Shown here: in pieces, positions 1-7,319 of the stretch | Layout of the letters: each line of letters opens with the position of its first letter | How positions within the stretch are numbered: position 1 is the first letter of the stretch | NCBI GenBank assembly: GCA_964465015.1 | Contig: CAYXHP010000148.1 | Coordinates: forward strand, 62,001 to 126,000 | Origin: Humimonas sp964465015 | GTDB lineage: Bacteria; Gemmatimonadota; Gemmatimonadetes; Palauibacterales; Palauibacteraceae | Direction: 5' to 3' | Length of the DNA stretch: 64,000 bases | Position numbers and translations under genes: made by a program | Notes under the pieces: model-generated | The model's database searches: none | The model's input: only the letters and a program-made list of their open reading frames with translations | What the model was told of the DNA's origin: nothing

Positions 1-671
1 CGCGGCCGCTCCTCGTGGCGGCCGGGGGCTCGGTGAAGACCGCCATCGCCATGCATGAGCTCGGCGCGAGCCGCGCGATGGCCGAACGCCTCCTCGACGC
101 CTGCGAGGGCCGCCTCGCGGACGTCGTCGAGCGCTTCGCGGGGGCGGAGCACCTTCCGTACTATGCCTGCTATCCGGCGGACGTGGAGCCCGCCGAGATC
201 TCCCGTCTGCTGGAGGAGCTGGCGCGGGGTCCGGAACGCTTGCGGGCCGCCTGCGAGGCGCACGCGGGCCGGGACGAGCGATCTCCGCCCCGGGGCTGGT
301 CGCCCGCCCAGCACCTCGCGCACCTGCTGCAGGCGGAGCGCGAGGCGTATCGGCCCCGGCTCGAGCGGCTGATCGAGACGGCGCAGGCGCCGGGCGGCCC
401 CGGCTCTCCGCCCGCGTTCGAGGATTGGCCGCCCGATCCCGATCCGCCGGTGCGAGGGAAGTCGGTCCCGGAGCTCCTCCTCGAGGTCGCCGCCGAGCGC
501 GGCCGCACGACCGATCTCCTGGCCGAGGCTCCGGCGGCCGCCTGGAGCGCGGCGGGCACGCTGGATGGCGATCGGATCGCCCTCCACCAGCTCGTCCGGG
601 CCGTGACGCAGCACGACCGGGCGCACGCGGACCGGATCCGCGAGCGCATCCACCCCGACCTCCTGGCTTGA
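1..671 (+). CDS. murQ: MurQ C-terminus fused to a DinB-like domain (5' partial)
   Basis: The reading frame is open from the window edge, so the start and the catalytic SIS domain lie outside. The first ~40 visible residues, with the motif GGSVKTAIAMHELGAS followed by a second G-x-L helix pair, match the C-terminal helical tail of N-acetylmuramic acid 6-phosphate etherase, which turns MurNAc-6-P into GlcNAc-6-P plus D-lactate. The protein does not stop there as MurQ normally does. About 170 further residues have the DinB/YfiT four-helix pattern, with WSPAQHLAHL and a late QHDRAH that supply the three-histidine metal site typical of that family. The next two genes, anmK and nagZ, encode the neighbouring steps of muropeptide recycling and support the MurQ call. 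The role of the DinB part is unknown. The stop overlaps the next start (TTGA). Confidence 0.75.
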   Translation, partial: RPLLVAAGGSVKTAIAMHELGASRAMAERLLDACEGRLADVVERFAGAEHLPYYACYPADVEPAEISRLLEELARGPERLRAACEAHAGRDERSPPRGWSPAQHLAHLLQAEREAYRPRLERLIETAQAPGGPGSPPAFEDWPPDPDPPVRGKSVPELLLEVAAERGRTTDLLAEAPAAAWSAAGTLDGDRIALHQLVRAVTQHDRAHADRIRERIHPDLLA

Positions 672-1816
672 CCAGCATCGTGCCGATCTTCGCGGGGATC
701 ATGTCGGGGACTTCGCTGGACGGCGTCGACGTCGCCCTCGTGCGGATGACGGGCCGGAACGAGCGTCCGGACGAGACGGAGATGGTGGGTTTCGAGAGCT
801 TTCCCTACGAGGACGATCTGCGCGCCCGCTTGCTCCACGCCTGCCACGAGGGTCGGGCCGCGGATCTCTGCCGCCTGGACTTCGAGCTCGGACGTCGATT
901 CGCCACCGCGCTGGGGCGGGCGCTCGAGGCCGGGGGGCTGGTCGCGGCGGACGTGGCCGCGGTGGGTTCGGCCGGACAGACCGTGTGGCACGAGCCCCCC
1001 GAGGCCGGGCGACCCGGGAGCACGCTGCAGCTGGGCGAGGGCGCCGTGATCGCCGAGGAGACCGGCATCGCGGTCATCGAGGACTTCCGGGTGCGCGACG
1101 TGGCGGCCGGTGGGCATGGCGCGCCGATCTCGGCCTACTTCGACTGGCTGCTCCTCTCCTCCCCGGACGCCGGCCGCGCCATTCTCAACCTGGGCGGCAT
1201 GGGGAACCTGACCGCGCTGCCGCCGCTCGGGTCGGCGGCGGCGCCGGTGGCCTTCGACACCGGCCCCGGAGTGGTGCTGCTGGACGCGGCTGCCGGTCGG
1301 GCGACGGAGGGACGGTTGCGCTTCGACCGGGACGGGCGCCTGGCCGCGGCCGGGCGGGTGCTCCCGGAGGTGGTCGACGAGTGGCTGTCGGACGCCTTCT
1401 TCGGGGAGCCACCCCCGAGGACGACCGGCCGGGAGCGCTTCGGATCTCGGCGTCTGGAGCCGTGGCTGGAGACGCGTCTCGCGGCGGGCGATGCCGCCGA
1501 GGACCTCCTGGCCAGCCTCACGGAGGTGACGGCGCGCGCCGCCGCGGAGTCGTTGCGCTGGATTCCGTTCGAGATTGATGAGCTCTACCTGTGCGGCGGA
1601 GGGGGCCGGAATCCAGAGCTCGCCCGCCGTATCGCCGACCGGGTGGCGCCGCGCCCGGTGCGTCCACTCGAGGCACTCGGCTGGGACGGAGACGCTCGCG
1701 AGGCGGCCGCCTTCGCGCTCCTCGCCCGCCAGCATGTCCTCGGGCACCCGGCCGGCGCCCCGTGGGCGACCGGCGCGCGCGGCGCCCGGATCCTGGGCAA
1801 ACGAGTGCCGGTGTGA
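668..1816 (+). CDS. anmK: Anhydro-N-acetylmuramic acid kinase
   Basis: AnmK cleaves the 1,6-anhydro ring of anhMurNAc and phosphorylates it to MurNAc-6-P, the substrate of MurQ. The N-terminal motif GIMSGTSLDGVDVALV (about residues 10-25) is the family signature, and FDTGPG (about 196) and LCGGGGRNPELARRI (about 307) are the expected ATP-site and C-terminal motifs. The length of 382 residues is normal for the family. The start is taken as TTG at 668, which overlaps the upstream stop as TTGA, a pattern repeated through the window. GTG at 680 would remove only four residues and also fits. No clear Shine-Dalgarno sequence precedes either, which suggests translation coupled to the upstream gene. 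Family assignment is firm; the exact start is not. Confidence 0.93.
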   Translation: MTSIVPIFAGIMSGTSLDGVDVALVRMTGRNERPDETEMVGFESFPYEDDLRARLLHACHEGRAADLCRLDFELGRRFATALGRALEAGGLVAADVAAVGSAGQTVWHEPPEAGRPGSTLQLGEGAVIAEETGIAVIEDFRVRDVAAGGHGAPISAYFDWLLLSSPDAGRAILNLGGMGNLTALPPLGSAAAPVAFDTGPGVVLLDAAAGRATEGRLRFDRDGRLAAAGRVLPEVVDEWLSDAFFGEPPPRTTGRERFGSRRLEPWLETRLAAGDAAEDLLASLTEVTARAAAESLRWIPFEIDELYLCGGGGRNPELARRIADRVAPRPVRPLEALGWDGDAREAAAFALLARQHVLGHPAGAPWATGARGARILGKRVPV

Positions 1817-3426
1817 CGGAGCCGGCCCGCCTCCTCCTCCATGCCATCCGCCTGGACGGGCCGGATCCGGACAACGAGGCGGAGAGGGCCCTCGAGGCGG
1901 CGGCCGAGGGCGTGGGCGGCTTCCTCCTGTTCGGCGGCACCCGGGCCGGGGTGCCGGCGCTCGTGGCGGAGCTTCGCCAGGTGGCCGGTCGGCCCCTGTG
2001 GGTGGCGGCCGACCTGGAGCGTGGGGCCGGGCAGCAGGTGAGTGGCGCGTCCACCCTCCCGCCTCCGGCCGCCCTCGCGTCGCACCCGCGAGCGGAGGAG
2101 GCCGTGCGGCTGGCAGCGCGCCTGACCGCCCTGGAGGCGCGGGCCCTCGGAATCAACTGGGTGCTGGCTCCGGTCCTCGACCTGGATGTGGAGCCGCGGA
2201 ACCCGATCGTGCAGACGCGAGCGTTCGGCTCCGATCCGGTGCGGGTCGCCGCGCTGGGCCTCGAATGGGTACGCGCCTGCCAGGCGGTGGGTGTCGCGGC
2301 CTGCGCCAAGCACTTCCCAGGCCACGGGCGTACCGTGGGCGACTCCCACGCCGAGCTTCCCGTCGTGGGCGACTCTCGGGCGGAGCTGGAGCGGGACCTG
2401 GTGCCGTTCCGGGCCGTGGCGGGGGAGGTCGCGTCCGTCATGACGGCCCACGTCGCGTACCCGGCGCTCGGCTGCGAGGGACCCGCGACGCTGAGCCGGC
2501 AGGTGCTCGAGGGTGTGCTGCGCCGGGAGCTCGGCTTTGGGGGGCTGGTGGTGACCGATGCCCTCGTCATGGCCGGCCTGGCCGGGGCGGACGACGCCGG
2601 CGCCGCCGCCGAGGGCTGGAGGGCCGTGCGGGCCCTGCGCGCCGGCTGTGACCTCCTGCTGTATCCGTCCGACGCCCGTCTCACCGCGCGGACGGTCGGT
2701 CAGGCCGCGGCCGCCGATCCGGCCCTGGCCGGTCGCCTCGAGGCGGCGGCGGAGCGGAGCGCGGCGGCGCTGGTGACGTACGGTTCCGTGCCGGGCCCCG
2801 GATCGCTCGACGGGGCCGCGGGCGACCCGGAGGTGCTCCCGCCCTTCGATCCGGAGGGCGAGGCCCTCACCCGGCTGGCGGCGGCCTGTATCCGGCCGAT
2901 CGGGCCGAGGGCGCCCGAGCGGGTCGACGCGTGGCTGGCCGCGACGGGCGGACGGGTCCGGGTGGGGGTGGTCTCCGACGACGGGCCCGCCGGGGCGCCG
3001 GCGCTGGGCGAGGCCTTCGCCGCGGAGCTCGGCCGCCGCGGGTTCGAGGTGGAGCGAGTCGGCGGGCTCGCCGGCGCCGGGGCGGAGTCCGCCCGCGCAG
3101 AGCTCCGGGCTGCGCGTGGAGTCGCCGCGGTGCACCGGGGAGCACGGAGCGAAGGCGCCGGCTCCGATGGGGTCGCCCCCCTGCTCATCCTCATCGAAGC
3201 TACGCCACGGGCCTGGAAGGGAAGGGCCGGACTCTCGGAAGAAGCCCGGCGCCGGCTCCAGGCGGCGGGGCGCGGGCGGGCTCCCGTCCTGGTGGTGGTC
3301 CTGGGCCATCCGCGGATCGCGGACGAGCTCGGGACCGCCGCCGTATGCGCGTGGGCCTCGGAGCCGGTCATGGAGCGCGGGGCGGCAGCGTGGCTGGCGA
3401 GCCGTGCCGCCGGCCGGGGGAGCTGA
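1813..3426 (+). CDS. nagZ: Beta-N-acetylhexosaminidase, glycoside hydrolase family 3
   Basis: A GH3 enzyme expected to release terminal GlcNAc from cell-wall muropeptides, supplying the anhMurNAc used by AnmK next door. The hallmark KHFPGHGRTVGDSH lies at about residues 166-179 and contains the His of the DSH loop. The nucleophile Asp is expected in VVTDALVMAG (Asp about 249). At 537 residues it is longer than the ~340-residue single-domain NagZ of enterobacteria; the extra ~200 C-terminal residues resemble the second domain found in Gram-positive and other long NagZ forms. Translation starts at GTG 1813, which overlaps the anmK stop as GTGA. No signal peptide is visible, which fits a cytoplasmic recycling enzyme. 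Confidence 0.92.
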   Translation: MTEPARLLLHAIRLDGPDPDNEAERALEAAAEGVGGFLLFGGTRAGVPALVAELRQVAGRPLWVAADLERGAGQQVSGASTLPPPAALASHPRAEEAVRLAARLTALEARALGINWVLAPVLDLDVEPRNPIVQTRAFGSDPVRVAALGLEWVRACQAVGVAACAKHFPGHGRTVGDSHAELPVVGDSRAELERDLVPFRAVAGEVASVMTAHVAYPALGCEGPATLSRQVLEGVLRRELGFGGLVVTDALVMAGLAGADDAGAAAEGWRAVRALRAGCDLLLYPSDARLTARTVGQAAAADPALAGRLEAAAERSAAALVTYGSVPGPGSLDGAAGDPEVLPPFDPEGEALTRLAAACIRPIGPRAPERVDAWLAATGGRVRVGVVSDDGPAGAPALGEAFAAELGRRGFEVERVGGLAGAGAESARAELRAARGVAAVHRGARSEGAGSDGVAPLLILIEATPRAWKGRAGLSEEARRRLQAAGRGRAPVLVVVLGHPRIADELGTAAVCAWASEPVMERGAAAWLASRAAGRGS

Positions 3427-3543
3427 GGAGCGTTGCGATCGAACGCGGGCACGCCGCGGCGCTTCGGGCGTGAGAATCCCGCCGACCCTAGCTTGGGGCC
3501 CGGATTCGTAGGTGCCGTAGCTGCCCACGCGGACGGGAGGACG

Positions 3544-5670
3544 ATGAGCGGATCGGAGAGTCGGGGCCGGTGGGTACGGGAGGTCGCTCGGGGACTTCCC
3601 GGAGTCGGGGCGGCGCGCGGAGCGGTGCGTCGGGTGACGCTGGGCGCCGCCGTGGTCCTGGCGGCGAGCGCCGCCGGCTGCGCCACCGGCCGTGGTGCGG
3701 CGGCTCCGGGTCTGCCGCCGATACCGCGCGTCACGGGTCCCCTCGCGCTCCGCGTCGCGTACCCGGACTCGCTGGCCCGTATCGCCGTACGGGACTCGAA
3801 CTTCCTGTTCGGCTCCACCGGCTCCGGGGACGTCGAGCTGACGATCGATGGGACGCCGGTCCCGGTCGAGCCGAACGGGGCGTTCCTGGCCTGGCTCCCC
3901 GTGCCGGCATCGGCCGCCGGCGACACGGCCCGGTACGAGCTCGTGGCCCATCGGGGTACGAGCGTCGATACCCTGGTCTGGCCCGTACTCCTTCCTCGCG
4001 AGCCCTTCCGTGGCGTGGGCCCGGCCTGGATCGACACGACCACGCTGGTCGGCACCTCCGAGCGCTGGGCCCGTCCCGACGAGGAGGTCCGCCTCGCGGT
4101 GCGGGGCGCGCCGGGCGCGGAGGTCCGTCTCACGGTGGGGGAGCGCGGGTACCGGCTGCGGGAGGTGACTCCCGGGCGGTACGAGCTCCGCCTGCTCGCC
4201 GGGGAGCTCTACGGTGACGCCCGGCCGGTCCTCCGCGCGAGTCCGGTCGATACCGTCACGGCGGCCGCATCGGAGCCCCCGGGGACGCCGGGGGAGGGCC
4301 GAAGGATCGGCTCGGCGCCGCTGGACACGATCGGCTGGAAGGTCGAGCTCGCCGCCGGGGGCGACACGGCACGGGCCGCCGGCTCACTCCCCCTCCGGCT
4401 GGTGGATCCCCGCTCGCCTCCCGTCTTCGAGCTGGCCGAGCCGCCGGACACCGTCAACGGCCCGGCAGAGGTCGTGGTCGGCCGCCCGCTGCCGGAAGGG
4501 CCGTACATGTGGAGGTTCCCCGACCGGACGGTAGCGGCGGTGGACGGCAGGGTCGGGGACCGGCTTCGCGTGCGGCTCGGCCCGGACCTCGAGGCCTGGG
4601 TGGACACGTCCGACGCACGGCCGCTGCCGGACGGGACGCCGCCGCCCCGGGTGCGGGTCGGAGACGTGCGTATCGTCCACGGACCGGAGGGGCTGCGAAT
4701 CGACCTGTCGCTCGGGAGCCGGGTGCCACTGCGGGTTCGGGCGCGCGGCCGCACGCTCCGGCTCACGCTGTACGATGCCCGCGGAGGCACCGACCGGCTC
4801 ATGTACGGGCCCGAAGACTCGATGCTGGTGAGCGCCGGCTGGGAGCAGCTGCCCGGACGGCGCTGGCGACTGGAGCTGGCGCTGGCGCGTCCCGTATGGG
4901 GTTGGCGCGCCACGTGGATCGGCGGGGGCGACGCGGCGCCGGCCTCCGGGACCGGGACCACGGCGCCCGGCTCCGACGCTCTCGTTCCCGGCGGAAGCGT
5001 GCCGCCCGGTGCCTCCGACCCCGCGGACGAGACCGACCGGGCCCGTCCGGTCGACACGAGCGGGACGCTGAGGCTCGAGGTGCGCCGGCCGCCCCACATC
5101 GACCCCGGGCATCCTCTGCGCGGCCGGGTCATCGCCGTGGATCCGGGTCATCCGCCCGCCGGAGCGCACGGACCCACCGGTTTCTACGAGGGCGACGCCA
5201 ACCTGGCCGTGGCCCGGCACCTCGCGGCTCTCCTGCGAGAAGCGGGAGCCGTTCCGGTCCTGGTCCGAACCGATACGCTGCCTCTCGGCCTGTACGAGCG
5301 GGCCCGCCGAGCGGAGCGCGCGGGCGCGGAGCTCTTCGTATCGATCCACAACAATGCGCTCCCGGACGGCGTTCGGCCGTTCGGTCAGGAGGGGACCAGC
5401 ACCTACTACTACCATGCCAATTCCCGCGAGCTGGCGGGCGATGTGCAGCAGGGACTACTGCGCACGATGGGCCTGCGCGACCTCGGGGTCGGATGGGGCG
5501 ACCTGGCGGTCGCGCGCCAGACGTGGATGCCGGCCGTGCTCGCCGAAGGCGCCTTCATGATGATGCCGCGCCAGGAGGCGGCCCTGCGCACGACTGGCTT
5601 CGAGGAGGCCTATGCGCGCGGCGTGCTGCGGGGCATCCGCGAGTTCCTGGAATCGCGGGCCGGAAGCTGA
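3544..5670 (+). CDS. N-acetylmuramoyl-L-alanine amidase (Amidase_3), putative lipoprotein
   Basis: A zinc amidase that cuts the bond between MurNAc and L-Ala of peptidoglycan. The catalytic Amidase_3 domain fills the last ~185 of 708 residues. It shows VDPGH (about 531-535), the zinc-binding Glu in FYEGD (about 549), SIHNN (His about 602) and the catalytic Glu in LAEGAFMM (about 668). The first ~35 residues form a basic, hydrophobic export signal ending near ASAAGC, a plausible but imperfect lipobox. The ~480 residues between carry an Ig-like or AMIN-like beta-rich region with a Pro/Gly/Thr linker before the catalytic domain. ATG 3544 follows GGGAGG at good spacing. The gene closes the recycling operon and probably acts in the periplasm. 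Confidence 0.9.
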   Translation: MSGSESRGRWVREVARGLPGVGAARGAVRRVTLGAAVVLAASAAGCATGRGAAAPGLPPIPRVTGPLALRVAYPDSLARIAVRDSNFLFGSTGSGDVELTIDGTPVPVEPNGAFLAWLPVPASAAGDTARYELVAHRGTSVDTLVWPVLLPREPFRGVGPAWIDTTTLVGTSERWARPDEEVRLAVRGAPGAEVRLTVGERGYRLREVTPGRYELRLLAGELYGDARPVLRASPVDTVTAAASEPPGTPGEGRRIGSAPLDTIGWKVELAAGGDTARAAGSLPLRLVDPRSPPVFELAEPPDTVNGPAEVVVGRPLPEGPYMWRFPDRTVAAVDGRVGDRLRVRLGPDLEAWVDTSDARPLPDGTPPPRVRVGDVRIVHGPEGLRIDLSLGSRVPLRVRARGRTLRLTLYDARGGTDRLMYGPEDSMLVSAGWEQLPGRRWRLELALARPVWGWRATWIGGGDAAPASGTGTTAPGSDALVPGGSVPPGASDPADETDRARPVDTSGTLRLEVRRPPHIDPGHPLRGRVIAVDPGHPPAGAHGPTGFYEGDANLAVARHLAALLREAGAVPVLVRTDTLPLGLYERARRAERAGAELFVSIHNNALPDGVRPFGQEGTSTYYYHANSRELAGDVQQGLLRTMGLRDLGVGWGDLAVARQTWMPAVLAEGAFMMMPRQEAALRTTGFEEAYARGVLRGIREFLESRAGS

Positions 5671-5695
5671 CGGGGAACCGAGACAGGGAGAGCCC

Positions 5696-6223
5696 ATGGA
5701 TCGCGAGGAGCTGACTACCCGCGCGTCTCCGAGCATTGCCGATTCCGCGTTCGTGGCGCCCTCGGCGGACGTGATCGGCGACGTGGAGCTGGCCGAGGAC
5801 GCGAGCGTCTGGTACCAGTGCGTCCTGCGTGGGGACATCGCCCCGATTCGTGTGGGGCGGGAGACCAACATCCAGGACCTGACGATGGTGCACGTGGATC
5901 CGGGCACGCCCTGCCTCATCGGAGATCGGGTGGGCATCGGGCACCGGGCCATCATCCACGCCTGCCGGATCGAAGATGACTGCCTGATCGGGATGGGCGC
6001 CATCGTCCTCTCCGGCGCGGTGATCGGTCGGGGCTCGCTCGTGGCCGCCGGAGCGGTCGTGACCGAGGGGATGGAGGTCCCGCCCGACAGTCTCGTGGTC
6101 GGGCTCCCGGCGAAGGTGATTCGCACGGTGGACGATCGGCTGCGCAAGCGCATGCGTAGGACGGTCGAGGACTACCGCGAGCTCAAGGAGGGTCACCGAC
6201 GCGGGCGCTGGTCGACGGCGTGA
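5696..6223 (+). CDS. Gamma carbonic anhydrase family protein (YrdA/PaaY-like)
   Basis: A left-handed beta-helix protein made of hexapeptide repeats, such as VIGDVELAEDASVW and CLIGMGAIVLSGAVIGRGSLV. The three metal-binding histidines of the gamma-CA family are recognisable in TMVHVD and in GHRAIIHAC. The C-terminus is a short basic helix (VEDYRELKEGH). Length of 175 residues is typical. ATG 5696 follows a GGGAG Shine-Dalgarno, 25 bases after the amidase stop. YrdA-type members often lack proven carbonic anhydrase activity, so the enzymatic role is inferred from the intact His triad only. Confidence 0.9.
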   Translation: MDREELTTRASPSIADSAFVAPSADVIGDVELAEDASVWYQCVLRGDIAPIRVGRETNIQDLTMVHVDPGTPCLIGDRVGIGHRAIIHACRIEDDCLIGMGAIVLSGAVIGRGSLVAAGAVVTEGMEVPPDSLVVGLPAKVIRTVDDRLRKRMRRTVEDYRELKEGHRRGRWSTA

Positions 6224-6714
6224 GCCCCGATCCCCCGGTCGGAGCCGGTGGCGGGGACGCCAGCGGCGGCCGGCCCCCGACGGCGCCTCAGAGGGAGGAA
6301 CACCGGGGGCCCACGCACGCGTGGCCCGGCAAGCTCCTGGTCGCCGTCATGGCGCTGGGGGGCCTCGGCGCCCTGCTCGCCGCCGTGTGGTCGCTGTTCG
6401 GCCCCCCGCCCGGCACGGTGCGCATGTTCGGTCTCCGGGGCCGCGGCTGGATGCTCACCGCGTTCATTCCGCGCCTCGCCATGGCGGCCTTCGGGACGGC
6501 GCTCCTCGTCTCCTCCTGGGGACTGGTCGCCTGGCGCCGATGGGCGTGGTGGTCGTCCGTCGGGTTCGCCGCACTGTTCGGGCTCGGGTTCCTGGCCCAG
6601 CTCCTGGCTCCGATGTGGGGCGGCGCGCCCGCCTCGGCCCTGGATCTGTACGCGCTCCTGTACGTGGTCTGTCTGCCCTACCTGATCCGGAACCGGAGAT
6701 TCTTCCAGGGCTGA
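6220..6714 (+). CDS. Small integral membrane protein, unknown function
   Basis: This 164-residue protein starts at GTG 6220, overlapping the previous stop as GTGA. After a ~35-residue hydrophilic, Pro/Gly-rich N-terminus there are about four hydrophobic segments (LLVAVMALGGLGALLAAVW, then stretches around residues 78-98, 105-125 and 138-155). Tryptophans and arginines sit at the membrane boundaries. The C-terminus is basic (IRNRRFFQG). I recognise no family. It is the last gene before the nrdJ regulatory region. Confidence 0.7.
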   Translation: MSPDPPVGAGGGDASGGRPPTAPQREEHRGPTHAWPGKLLVAVMALGGLGALLAAVWSLFGPPPGTVRMFGLRGRGWMLTAFIPRLAMAAFGTALLVSSWGLVAWRRWAWWSSVGFAALFGLGFLAQLLAPMWGGAPASALDLYALLYVVCLPYLIRNRRFFQG

Positions 6715-6849
6715 GGCCGCCGCGCCGGAGCCGGCCGGGATGGCGCTCGATGCCTCCGCTTCGGGGCCCCGGAGACCCCGGTTCGCGCGGGTCTTCCGGC
6801 GCGTCCGGGGCCTTCCGCGCCGGCTTCGCAATCGGGCCGAGATTCGCCC

Positions 6850-6878
6850 TTGACCACAACATCTCGTGGTGGTAGACT
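6850..6878 (+). promoter_or_regulatory. nrdJ promoter core
   Basis: The -35 element TTGACC (6850-6855) and -10 element TAGACT (6873-6878) are separated by 17 bp. The same core, with -10 TAGTGT, recurs at 31014-31042. Transcription would start near 6885, about 435 bases before the nrdJ ATG. Both NrdR-like boxes lie over or just past this core, as expected for repression by blocking RNA polymerase. Confidence 0.75.
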
Positions 6879-6901
6879 TCGGATACCCCAAGATATTGGG
6901 G
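6854..6901 (+). promoter_or_regulatory. Tandem NrdR-type boxes upstream of nrdJ
   Basis: Two imperfect 16-bp palindromes: CCACAACATCTCGTGG at 6854-6869 and CCCCAAGATATTGGGG at 6886-6901. Their starts are 32 bp apart, about three helical turns, which is the established layout for the ribonucleotide-reductase repressor NrdR. Box 1 overlaps the -35 and spacer; box 2 covers the start-site region. The gene that follows is a ribonucleotide reductase. NrdR itself is not in the window. Confidence 0.8.
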
Positions 6902-7319
6902 CTCTGTGCAAAACGATGTGGAAAGCAGTGAACAAGTCCGGCGGGGGCGTGGACAAGTGCGGATGATGCGGTGATGGGAGCCCCCGCCGGACCCCTTCCA
7001 TAGAAGGTCGTTCAACAGCGAGACCTACCGCCCCATGGCGGTGTAATTCCAGGAGGAGCCCGGTGGCCTCGCGCCGGTCTGAGCTCGGGAATCGCGCCGC
7101 GGCGATGGGACGGATGCCTCATACAGACCGCGTCGACCGAACCGGGCCGGCGCTTCGCGACGGGACCCGCCCCGCGGGCACGCTCCTCCGGGGAGCCCGA
7201 CGGGACCCGACGCGAGCGCCGGTTCCGTCTCGGCACCGGGCAGCCGCGTGGCTCCCGGCCAACCGACCCGGTCCGCGAGAACAACGAGCCGCGAACCAGC
7301 GAGAGAAGGACGAGCCACG
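6902..7319 (+). other. Long structured leader of nrdJ
   Basis: About 420 bases with no convincing gene. It holds a perfect 13-bp inverted repeat (6936-6948 with 6980-6992, arms GTCCGGCGGGGGC/GCCCCCGCCGGAC, 31-base loop), followed by a small CCTTC/GAAGG hairpin. A strong AGGAGG at 7051 sits six bases before GTG 7063, which opens an 86-codon frame ending on the nrdJ start as ATGA. That frame is Arg/Pro-rich and may only be a leader. I looked for the conserved cobalamin-riboswitch elements and did not find them. The stretch 6715-6849, before the promoter, holds nothing I can name. Confidence 0.5.

Noticed and set aside
170..1747. Long minus-strand open frame opposite murQ and anmK
   Set aside because: It is the antisense shadow of well-supported genes; GC-rich coding DNA often leaves such frames open. 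The same applies to the long opposite-strand frames at 7119-10064, 21423-24677, 37822-39492 and 39147-42266.
6902..7319. Cobalamin riboswitch before nrdJ
   Set aside because: Expected for a B12-dependent enzyme, but I found no B12-box-like segment or conserved GCCACTG element; only the long hairpin is clear.
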